Shown piece by piece: positions 17,793-25,800 of a stretch of DNA of 64,000 nucleotides. Below the pieces are notes generated by a model. It did not search any database, was not told the DNA's origin, and was given only the letters and a program-made list of their open reading frames with translations. The stretch covers positions 798,592-862,591 of the forward strand of contig NZ_JAGSYD010000003.1 in NCBI RefSeq assembly GCF_025685575.1, given 5' to 3'. A program made the translations under genes and the position numbers. The number at the start of each line of letters is the position of its first letter. Positions within the stretch are counted from its first letter, which is position 1. Source of the stretch: Granulicella cerasi (GTDB lineage: Bacteria; Acidobacteriota; Terriglobia; Terriglobales; Acidobacteriaceae).

Positions 17793-18434
17793 TCAATAGA
17801 CTCCGATGGACATCAGGCGAGGTTGTAGGTAGTGACGGGAGATCCATGCGTGGCCTTGGTCGCCCCAAGTGGTCCCCCATGAATTACGGATCAAGAAGAC
17901 TTCTTCTCCAGAGTCGACTCCATGGCCGACCGCAGCGATGGCATGCCGCCCGACTGTCTGGCTGTTGACGGCTGCGCGGATGGGGATACCAGGCCGAGGC
18001 GTGTAAAATTCGACGGAAATTTCTATGGCGAGCACAACAGGCAGGCCCTGATCCAAATGTGCAATCGCGATGTCGAGAGCCTGTTCGATGGCGCCTGCTC
18101 TGCGAAAGAGGTCTCCTGGTTGGGCAGGAGGGGTATACATGGATAAATCGGCCGGAAGTTGTTCGAGGTAGGGCCAGCCACTTTCCAGTGGTTGACCGTC
18201 TTCGCGGATGGCGTCGATCATGTTGTCCATCGATACTCCAGCACCCGGAGAAAAGACGGGGCGTCGTTTCGCTGCGTGGTAGTAGGCGAATTCAGTAGAG
18301 AGTTCCTCAAACGGAACGCCACGAACCGCCGCATGAACATCGCTGCTCGCGAAGGCCATGCAGGTTGGCCGTTGCTTCTGGTCACGCGCGGGCCCCAGAA
18401 GGTGTCGAAGATCTTTGCGTATTTCAATGCTCAT
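17793..18434 (-). CDS. Papain-like C1-family cysteine protease
   Basis: 213 residues with the full papain set: oxyanion Gln and catalytic Cys in RDQKQRPTCMAFAS (Gln19, Cys25), His164 in GRHAIAAVGHG, and Asn184 in LIRNSWGTTWGDQG. There is no signal peptide and no propeptide, so it is a cytoplasmic mature-form protease that would be active on synthesis unless inhibited. Its start overlaps the stop of the upstream gene (ATGA at 18431-18434), which encodes a metallopeptidase with a chagasin-like inhibitor domain, an obvious candidate regulator. The target is unknown. Confidence 0.85.
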   Translation of the reverse strand: MSIEIRKDLRHLLGPARDQKQRPTCMAFASSDVHAAVRGVPFEELSTEFAYYHAAKRRPVFSPGAGVSMDNMIDAIREDGQPLESGWPYLEQLPADLSMYTPPAQPGDLFRRAGAIEQALDIAIAHLDQGLPVVLAIEISVEFYTPRPGIPIRAAVNSQTVGRHAIAAVGHGVDSGEEVFLIRNSWGTTWGDQGHAWISRHYLQPRLMSIGVY

Positions 18435-19432
18435 GCCGCTTCGAAGAGTCCTCGAAGAGCACGAGGAAGGCCATGCTCTTTTCCGCGCAAATCATAGGTA
18501 AACGAGAAGCTCATGGTTTGATCTGAGGGGTTCCAAGGTCGGCTCTCCGTCGCGTGGATGGCACCCGTGATGGGCTCCTCAGATTGAGCCGTAAGCACTC
18601 GCGTTACTGGCCCCCCTACCTCTCCCGGCAAGTCCATGGGCTTTCGTTCATCCGCCACGATGTGGAAACCTGCTTCCCGCACCTGATCGAGATTCCAAAG
18701 ATATCCTGCACCACTGTTTTCCTTGAGTCTCACGATGAAGACGTCATTCGGTTCCCCAACGATGGTTGTGCCTTGATCTTTCTCAGTAAGGCGCCAGATA
18801 TTCGGGTACCAATTCGCCACACTGTGTCCTTCCAGCAGACGTTGTTTGATCTGCTTGGGCTGAACATTCAGAAGGCCGTTCAACGTGGTCTGATCGACCA
18901 AACCGTTTCTGCGGAGCACACGGGCGCAGGCTTCATAGCTGACACCCAGACGCAACGAGAGTTGGTAGGTGGTGACGGGATTAGCCAGGGTTTGCCAGTT
19001 CCATCCCTGTCGTTCCGCGTGATAGTTGACGGCCCATTCGGGCATCAGGAAGGACGCCGCGAACGTGTCGGCTGCGAGTTCCATATTGTCGTATGCGTTG
19101 TCGACGTATGGCGAACGGTGCAAAATGCTTTCGTCGTCCAGGCTGGCGGAATGCTTGAGGTACCAATGGCCGAGTTCGTGTGCGGCGGTAAAGCGTTGGA
19201 TGGCGAGGGGGCGCTCAGTCGTAATGATGATGCCTGGACTGGGCTTCTGCATGAATGCTCCCAGAAGCCCATCCAGTCGTTTGAAAAGAAGGGCGACATC
19301 GCTGTGAACGATCGTTCCGAACACGTCAATTGCCCCAGAAGCTTCCTGAAGTCGGCGCTTTGTGCCAAGCTGCTTGTGTAGCCGCTCGGCCTCCAGCGTG
19401 GCTTCAAGAATGATGTCGCGTCTATCCGGCAT
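18431..19432 (-). CDS. IrrE/ImmA-type metallopeptidase fused to a chagasin-like (I42) inhibitor domain
   Basis: 333 residues. Residues 1-180 are an ImmA/IrrE metallopeptidase with HELGHWYLKH (HExxH at 85-89) and MELAADTFAASFLMP as the downstream metal-ligand helix. Residues about 225-333 carry three loops matching the chagasin/I42 cysteine-protease inhibitor pattern: NSGAGYLW (239-246), GGPVTRVLT (273-281) and SRPWNP (297-302). The downstream coupled gene is a papain-like protease and the upstream overlapping gene (11 bases) an XRE repressor. IrrE-type peptidases often cleave such repressors. I infer one protein that restrains the protease and can remove the repressor. Confidence 0.75.
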   Translation of the reverse strand: MPDRRDIILEATLEAERLHKQLGTKRRLQEASGAIDVFGTIVHSDVALLFKRLDGLLGAFMQKPSPGIIITTERPLAIQRFTAAHELGHWYLKHSASLDDESILHRSPYVDNAYDNMELAADTFAASFLMPEWAVNYHAERQGWNWQTLANPVTTYQLSLRLGVSYEACARVLRRNGLVDQTTLNGLLNVQPKQIKQRLLEGHSVANWYPNIWRLTEKDQGTTIVGEPNDVFIVRLKENSGAGYLWNLDQVREAGFHIVADERKPMDLPGEVGGPVTRVLTAQSEEPITGAIHATESRPWNPSDQTMSFSFTYDLRGKEHGLPRALRGLFEAA

Positions 19433-19784
19433 TTCTCACCTTCGCTTGAGACCGTGAACTAAGGAACTCCGCAAAGCGGGCTAGTTCGGCACGGTCCGTT
19501 TCTGAAAGACTTGAGGCCCGGCGGGCCAGATGCTCGACGTCCTGTGGCAGCGAGGCTGCCACATCGTGATCTCCGGTGAAGTAACTAACGGGTCTTTGAT
19601 AAATCTCTGCAAACCTCTTCAGTTCCAAGGCGTCCACGCGACGCTGTCCAGATTCGATCATCGAGATAGCTGTCCGAGGCAGGTCAAGCTTCTTACCTAC
19701 TTCTTCTTGGGAAAGCTCCACGTACTCTCTAGCTTGCCGGAGGAGCTCTCCGAGACGTACGCGGTCGAGATCAGAGTTGGGCAT
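19422..19784 (-). CDS. XRE-family transcriptional repressor
   Basis: 120 residues with a Cro/C1-type helix-turn-helix at about 10-65 (LSQEEVGKKLDLPRTAISMI, ESGQRRVDALELKRFAEIY) and a short helical C-terminus (SLSETDRAELARFAEFL). It is paired with the following IrrE-type metallopeptidase gene, the usual repressor/antirepressor-peptidase arrangement in ICEs and phages. The natural operator is the divergent promoter region 20171-20222, which has clear inverted repeats. Its start overlaps the preceding gene by 14 bases. Confidence 0.85.
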   Translation of the reverse strand: MPNSDLDRVRLGELLRQAREYVELSQEEVGKKLDLPRTAISMIESGQRRVDALELKRFAEIYQRPVSYFTGDHDVAASLPQDVEHLARRASSLSETDRAELARFAEFLSSRSQAKVRNAG

Positions 19785-20154
19785 GTACTGGTTGCTCCGC
19801 TTCTATCACTGAGGCGACCATCTTTCTGGCTGCATAGTGATTGTTGAAATCAGCTTCGATCTTTGCTGATAGATCCTGGATAAATTCGGCGCGGCTACGG
19901 TAGCCGCCCCGGCGAATGACTTTCTTCTTTGGCTCATATCCGAGAATCTCTTCCAGTTCCAGAAGCACAGCGACGGCTTGCTGGGAGGAGAGCTCCGGTT
20001 GAATGTCGAACACTGAACCGCCTTCAGCTTTCCGTTCTTCCGGAGATTTTGGTCGCCGCAAAGCCGTTTGCATCCGTTCGTCGTACCAACTGCCAAGAGC
20101 GGCAGCAATTTGAGGTGCCGGATATGTTTTCGATACTGGTGTTGCAGTGGCCAT
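19771..20154 (-). CDS. Small unknown protein, first gene of the protease/ThyA-like operon
   Basis: About 127 residues, starting MATATPVSKTYP. I chose ATG 20154 because GGAGG lies six bases upstream; the ATG at 20157 is nearly as good, and the longer frame to 20217 crosses the promoter. The visible parts are a Pro/Ala-rich start, an acidic helix (SSQQAVAVLLELEEILGY) and a basic segment (EPKKKVIRRGGYRSRAEFIQ). I do not recognise a family; a partner of the XRE regulator or of the nucleotide enzymes is possible. Confidence 0.65.
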   Translation of the reverse strand: MATATPVSKTYPAPQIAAALGSWYDERMQTALRRPKSPEERKAEGGSVFDIQPELSSQQAVAVLLELEEILGYEPKKKVIRRGGYRSRAEFIQDLSAKIEADFNNHYAARKMVASVIEAEQPVHAQL

Positions 20155-20170
20155 CATCAGCCTCCGTGTC

Positions 20171-20222
20171 CATGTTCGACTTTCAATCATCGTAGTGCTA
20201 ACATGTTCGAAAGTCAAACATG
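20171..20222. promoter_or_regulatory. Operator-like repeats in the divergent control region
   Basis: CATGTTCGA occurs twice, at 20171-20179 and 20202-20210. GACTTTC (20178-20184) is mirrored by GAAAGTC (20209-20215), and CATGTT/AACATG form an inverted pair at 20202-20207 and 20217-20222. These cover the minus-strand promoter and a weaker plus-strand one (TTCGAC 20175-20180, TAACAT 20199-20204), so one repressor could control both transcripts. The XRE protein encoded at 19422-19784 is the likely binder. Confidence 0.6.
20189..20217 (-). promoter_or_regulatory. Sigma-70-type promoter of the five-gene operon
   Basis: On the minus strand TTGACT (20217-20212), a 17-base spacer and TACGAT (20194-20189) form a good -35/-10 pair. 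The predicted transcript start, about 20182, lies some 28 bases before ATG 20154. The repeat CATGTT-N9-AACATG covers the -35 and spacer. Confidence 0.65.
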
Positions 20223-20241
20223 TTTCTGCGGGGGATTCATC

Positions 20242-20859
20242 ATGGCAGACGCGAACTCCGGCAAACTTCTCGTCTTCGAAGGCGGCGACGGCATCGGCAA
20301 GTCACACTTAGCAAAAGAGTTATCGAGGTTCTTGCTCGGCTCGGGAATTCCCGTTACGCAACTGTCCTTTCCAGGGCGTCGGGAGGGATCGCTCGGCAAC
20401 CTCGTGTACTCCGTGCATCATCGCCCGGCCGAGTTTGGAATTCAGACGATGACAACCCTCGGTCTCCAGGCGCTGCATATTGCTGCTCACCTCGACGAGA
20501 TAGCATCGATCATTCTGCCGGCATTGAATTCGGGAGTTTGGGTTGTGTTGGATCGCTTCTGGTGGTCCACATGGGTCTACGGCGTCCACGGAGGAGCTGA
20601 TCGGTCGTGTCTTGGGCTATTGATCGAAGCTGAGAAGCAGGCTTGGGGAAATGTGCGCCCCGCTGCAATCTTTGTTGTTGAACGGCAGAGTGCGCTTCGA
20701 GAGGAGCATACCCAACAAGAGTTCGAGTCGTTGGCCTCTCTCTATGCGGAAATCCGGACGCGTGAAGAACACAATCAACCCACCTTTGTAATCGACAACA
20801 ACGAGCTACAAGCTTCTGTAGCGAAGCTCGTACAAATAGCAGCGACTTTCTTGCAATAG
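20242..20859 (+). CDS. Thymidylate-kinase-like P-loop nucleotide kinase
   Basis: 205 residues. VFEGGDGIGKSHLAKEL is the Walker A motif (GGDGIGKS, 14-21) of the dTMP-kinase family, and VVLDRFWWSTWVYG matches the DR(Y/F)..S segment that binds the nucleotide. The protein otherwise diverges from housekeeping Tmk and lacks an obvious LID arginine cluster, suggesting an unusual substrate. I chose ATG 20242 with a G-rich Shine-Dalgarno upstream; a longer in-frame start at 20068 would lie in the opposite gene. It is transcribed away from the protease operon from the shared control region, 23 bases before the MazG-like gene. Confidence 0.75.
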   Translation: MADANSGKLLVFEGGDGIGKSHLAKELSRFLLGSGIPVTQLSFPGRREGSLGNLVYSVHHRPAEFGIQTMTTLGLQALHIAAHLDEIASIILPALNSGVWVVLDRFWWSTWVYGVHGGADRSCLGLLIEAEKQAWGNVRPAAIFVVERQSALREEHTQQEFESLASLYAEIRTREEHNQPTFVIDNNELQASVAKLVQIAATFLQ

Positions 20860-20882
20860 AACGCAAACCATGGAGAATTCCG

Positions 20883-21755
20883 ATGACGCTCGATGAATAC
20901 CAGGATTTTGCAGCGGCAACTGACCCAGGCGAGATTTCGAAGAATCCTGATCTCTCTGTCCTCCTGCTAGGTCTTTCTGGTGAGACCGGGTCACTGTTGA
21001 CCCTTTACAAGAAGTGGTTGCGGGACGGCGACGCCTATCAGGTGGTCGAAGATCGCCTCACCGAAGAAATGGGCGACATCCTTTGGTATCTAGCCGCGAT
21101 TGCCCGGCAAAGGGGCATATCCCTCGATCGGATTGCAACGGCCAATCTTGAGAAGACACGATCACGTTGGCTGCAGCATGGTCTCGGACCACTCCCCGAT
21201 GAGGATCGGCCGGAGAAGGAGCGCTTCCCGCGGAGATTCGTTGCGGAGCTTCGCGACACTGTAGACGAACAAGGAAAAGCCGTGATGCGTATGACTCTTA
21301 ATGGTGAGGCGCTAGGTTCACCCCTTACCGACAATTCATATGAGCGTGACGGTTATCGCTTCCACGACATCCTCCATCTCGCATTCACTTGCATGATGGG
21401 CTGGTCGCCCGTGATTCGCGCACTCCTCAAGGTGAAAAGGAAGTCCGACGCCGAATTAGACGAAGTCGAGGATGGGGGTCGAGCGGTCGCCATAGAAGAA
21501 GGTATTGCGGCACTTGTTTTTTCCTACGCAACTCAGCACTCCATGCTGGCGAACGTGACAACCCTCGACTGGAGTCTGTTGCGCACGTGCAGCGAGATGG
21601 CAGCAGGACTTGAGATCAGCACTGTCCCGCTCTTCACTTGGCAGCAGACTATCTTGACGGCCTTCGATGCTTGGAGAAAGGCCATTCGGGACGGCGGCGT
21701 ACGAATCATCTGCGATCTCGAAAGGAGAAGCTTTCTATTCGAGCAACTCAATTAG
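20883..21755 (+). CDS. MazG-type nucleotide pyrophosphohydrolase with a second helical domain
   Basis: 290 residues. The N-terminal domain (1-95) has the all-alpha NTP-PPase pattern GLSGETGSLLTLYKKWLRDG followed by LTEEMGDILWYLAAIA, which supplies the metal-binding acids. After a linker, residues 160-290 form another helical region (GYRFHDILHLAFTCMMGWSP, then AVAIEEGIAALVFSYA) that looks like a degenerate repeat of the fold or a partner domain. Such enzymes hydrolyse (d)NTPs to monophosphates. GGAGAA precedes the start. Placed after a dTMP-kinase-like gene, it probably clears a competing or modified nucleotide. Confidence 0.7.
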   Translation: MTLDEYQDFAAATDPGEISKNPDLSVLLLGLSGETGSLLTLYKKWLRDGDAYQVVEDRLTEEMGDILWYLAAIARQRGISLDRIATANLEKTRSRWLQHGLGPLPDEDRPEKERFPRRFVAELRDTVDEQGKAVMRMTLNGEALGSPLTDNSYERDGYRFHDILHLAFTCMMGWSPVIRALLKVKRKSDAELDEVEDGGRAVAIEEGIAALVFSYATQHSMLANVTTLDWSLLRTCSEMAAGLEISTVPLFTWQQTILTAFDAWRKAIRDGGVRIICDLERRSFLFEQLN

Positions 21756-21769
21756 GTCACTTCAGCCGG

Positions 21770-22804
21770 TCAGGAGTGAGGAACAGCCGCGAGCCCCCAT
21801 TTTTTGGGAAAAACCGGCTTCGGAATCGGGCCTGTCATGCGGAAGGATTGTTTGATTCGTGTTCTGCCGGAGAATCCGACAATCTCTGGGTAAGAAACCC
21901 TCGCATACTTGTCTGTTTCGCAAAAGAGATTCTGGCAATCAATCAGTTGAAGCGGTCTCCCATAGAGGCTGACGGGCTCGATGCCCAGTTCGCGCTGCAA
22001 GTCTTCTTGCTGCTCACAGACAGCGCGTATTAGCGAAGGGGCATCCGACGGAGTCATCTGCGGGAAGCATTTCTTGAGCCCATCCAGCGCACCCGGGCCA
22101 GGCATAACGAACTCCATTTCTGAGAACTGGGTGAGGTCTGAATAATTCAGGTCCGTAATGAACTGATACGCCAAGAAGTCGCCGATCATCGGGTAAGAAC
22201 GCAGTAAAGCGAAGCCCTCGCTCATGGTGCGAATCGAGCTCAATTTTCTTGGTACTTCCTCCCGCAGCATCTTTTCGAGCAAAAGAAGGTGAGAGCGATG
22301 CTTCTTGCCTTCAGCGTTCGGGCCACCCGAGGGCATGATGTAGGCTGCTGAGTAAATCCTGCGACCTGCTTCCAGCGCTCTTGTCAGGACGCGATCGTAT
22401 CGTTCGAAGCGGTAGTGGTCGAATGTAGGTTCACCCAACTCAGCGGTGAGGAGCTGCCACGTCTCGATCTTGTTGAACAGCTTGAACAGCAGTATCCGAA
22501 AAAATACTTCTGTCTCCGCAGGTTTCGACTGGAGAATGACATCGCGGATCAGGTATTGACTAGTCCGATCGAGTACGCGATAAGCGTTCGTAAACTTGAA
22601 CTTCTTGAGAATGGGATCTCGAGTGAAGGGCTGAACGTCGTTCACACGGCGATAAAAGATTCCTTGACGTTCCGCAGCAAAGGCCCAATAGGCATCGAAC
22701 ACGGGGCTGACTATCCAGCTCTTCCCATTGAGTCGGACGGTGCGCCTCTTCGGGAGCAGGTTGCCGGCTCTCGATTCTTGAAACAACTCAGACTGCATAG
22801 ACAT
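21770..22804 (-). CDS. 5-hmdU DNA kinase / alpha-glutamyl-putrescinyl-thymine pyrophosphorylase family protein
   Basis: About 344 residues from ATG 22804 (AAAGG upstream; a longer frame to 22888 is less likely). The N-terminal third has words I associate with the HMUDK helical-domain family: YWAFAAERQGIFYRR, then FTNAYRVLDRTSQYLIRDVI (71-90). In phages these proteins act on 5-hydroxymethyl-dU in DNA, phosphorylating or pyrophosphorylating it before hypermodification. Here it lies next to ThyA-like, dTMP-kinase-like and MazG-like genes, the same enzyme types used to make modified thymidines. The family call is from memory of motifs; the exact reaction is unknown. Confidence 0.65.
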   Translation of the reverse strand: MSMQSELFQESRAGNLLPKRRTVRLNGKSWIVSPVFDAYWAFAAERQGIFYRRVNDVQPFTRDPILKKFKFTNAYRVLDRTSQYLIRDVILQSKPAETEVFFRILLFKLFNKIETWQLLTAELGEPTFDHYRFERYDRVLTRALEAGRRIYSAAYIMPSGGPNAEGKKHRSHLLLLEKMLREEVPRKLSSIRTMSEGFALLRSYPMIGDFLAYQFITDLNYSDLTQFSEMEFVMPGPGALDGLKKCFPQMTPSDAPSLIRAVCEQQEDLQRELGIEPVSLYGRPLQLIDCQNLFCETDKYARVSYPEIVGFSGRTRIKQSFRMTGPIPKPVFPKKWGLAAVPHS

Positions 22805-22894
22805 AAGGATATCCTTTGGCGGGTGACAGACGACAAGCTGCCTTGTATATGAGCCCTGTGGAGAGGGGATTTTCCGGCCCTGATACATTGCTCC

Positions 22895-25800
22895 TCAACG
22901 CCCACGGCTGAATCCTTCCACGGCAACCTCCGGCACCGGGACAGAGATGTTGGCGGCTATTTGCGGTTGCACCCCCGCAACGGGAACTTCAAGTCCAGGC
23001 ATGGTCTTTTCCTGAGCCATGCGTTGGCTGTCCGATGTATAGAGGGTGAGGTCGCGGGTTTGTCCGGCGAGCCGCGCAAAGGCCTCCTGCATCTGCGCGA
23101 GTTGTGCCGCGTCGCCACTGACGATGACACGCTCGACGCCACGCTGCGGCATCCGGTCGGCAGCGTAGCCATAGTCGATGTAGCGGGCCTGCTCTTCGGA
23201 GAGCGCCACAGACTTGCCCTGAGCGCTACGCAGAGTCAACGAATGATCCTCTCCAATGCCTTCGACAGTGGCGAAGTCGCCTTTGCGAATGCCAAACTCC
23301 TGCGCCGTCGCGGTGAAGCGGATGCGCTCACCTTCCGAAACATCCCGTACCTCTTCCCGGAAGACATGCGCCTGGTTGGTCACGCCTTTCATCAAAGCCG
23401 GGTTGTAGCTGACTTCGCTTCCATCCAATGACCCTACGGCGAGCCGGTTGGTTTTCGCATCAACGGAGAGCACAGTAACGGTGCTGTTGTCCGCGACGCC
23501 GAGTTCGGCACTCCCTGCCTTGTAATGGATCTGATCCCCAGCGACGTAGTTGGCCGCGAGACGAGGATTGCCAAACCGCTGTTCGACCCACACGGGGAGC
23601 TGATGGCTTTCGCTGGATAGCCGTCCTTGCTGACGCAATTCATCACGGATGAGCTGCGTCAGCTCCTTCCGTTCGGCGGCATCCGGCGCAATGACCACGG
23701 CACGATCTTGCTGTGAAACGTAAGCCAGCGCGACTGCGGCTAAGCGATGTTCTGCGTTGGCGTACTCATGGACACGTCCGTCCTGTTGGAGGATGGCCGT
23801 AGCCATGGCGGGATCATTCTCGCGGAAGGCGGAGACGGCACGCTCAACCTCGCTCTTCTTCGAGGGCTCTGAGAGGTCGATGGCCGCTGTCTTCGAGACA
23901 TCTGCAGCGAGGCGCTTGCCCAAACGCGCAACGTCATTGGTATAGATGTGGGCATCGTGCGACGCACGCGAGATGGCGACATACGCAAGCCGCGTGTTCA
24001 CCAGCCCGCGCGGCGCTTCGGTATCGAAATGGGCGAGCACACGCTCTGATGTAAGCCCCTGAGAGCTATGCGAAGTCACAGCATAGCCATGATCGAGCTG
24101 GCGGACCGTCCCGGTATCGAAAGTGATCGTGCGCTTTTCCTTGCCATCCATCCGCACCATCATCTTTTCGTCTTCGATTCCTTCGATGGTGGCAAGATCG
24201 CGGTTGGCGACCTTCAACTCTTTCAGCGATGCAGTGAACTGGATGCGGTCGCCAGTGGCAAATTCACGTTCCTGCTCGCGGAATACGTTGACACCACGCA
24301 AGCGGCGAGGATCGTAGGCCATGACCTCTCCATCGGCACGCTCGACAGTTAGTAGATTTGCCTTCGCATCGACAGCCTTGACCGTAGTAAAGCTGCCGCG
24401 CTCGATGCCCAGCTCTTTACTGCCGGGGTTGTACTGAACTACGTCGCCGACGTTGTACCGCGCTGCCCAGGTACGGTCGGCTCCGGTCATATCGGAACGA
24501 TGGGACAACGTGCGAAACGTCCTGCCATCGTCTTTCAGCTTTCCGGTCTGCAATAACTCGGCGCGGATCGCCTCGTTGATCTCCTGACGGCTCTTGTTGT
24601 CTGGTGAGACAACGAGGGTGTTCTCCGGCCTGGCGGCGTAATCCTTGGCAATGGCAGCGATGCGGTCACGCCGATTCGACAGCTCGGTGATGCGGCTCTG
24701 CTCCTGCAGCAAGGCAATACCTTGCTGCGTTTCATTCTTCGCAAGGTGCTCGACGGCCTTCAAGAGTGCAGGATCTTTCTGTCTCATGATGCGGTCAAGC
24801 TGGGCGGTCCGCATTCCTGCCTCCTGCATCTGCTGGAACGGGCGACCGGCATCCACACCCTGGTGTTGGGCGGTGTCGCCGATGACCAGCACACGGTCCT
24901 GCGGCTGCAGTTTCTGCAGGAAGTCGCGCATCTGTTTCGTACTGGCAAGGCTCGATTCGTCGAGCATGTAAAGGTGACGCGACTGCTTGTCGTCGTTTCC
25001 TTCTGTCTTCCGTGCGAGGAAGCTCTGTAATGTGGACGCCTCGATGCCAGCCTCGCGGAGTTGTGCCGCCGCGCGGGACGTTGGCGCAAAACCTTCCACC
25101 GAGTACCCGCTTTTCTCGGCTCCCTCCCGGATGGAAAAAAGCACTGATGTCTTGCCTGAGCCAGCCCGCCCCTGCAAGCCGTGAATGCGATCGGGCGAGT
25201 TCAAGACTTCTTCGATGACTCGCTTCTGGGAGTCATTCAGGAAGGCGCGCGATTGTGCCTGATGCTGTGCGTCTTCGGCACTCATGATGGGCTGAACGGT
25301 GTTCTTGGCGACACGAACGAAATCGATATTGGCCCGTTCGGCAGCGACGGTTTCTGGCGTGGTGAAGCGGGGGCTGGAAGCGTGTTTGTGGGCTTCCACC
25401 GAGAGGAAATCGCCGCGCTGCTGCCGCGCTTCGAACTCGGCGCGGACCTGGGGATAGGTGGTGTTGCCCATGCCGCGGCGCAAGGCATCACGGAGCAAAA
25501 GGCGCTCGTCCAGCACAGCCTCGCGCTCATACAAGCTGCTTCGAGCATAGGTCACGGCCTCCCGCGCATGAGCGACACGGTCGGGGTTATGGCTCATCGT
25601 CTGCGCCCGCTCACGGGCTTCAGCCACGATGCGCTGTGGTTGGTTGCCGTGCTCTGCGGCAAGCTCCCGATGCGCCGCCAGGACCTCGGCAGGTGTCATC
25701 GTATGCTTCTTCTCACGAGTGGCTCGCGCCGCGATCTCCGCTGCCTCTGGCCCCGATACGCCACGCTTTTCCATCTCTTCCTTGATCCTCTCGCGGCGCA

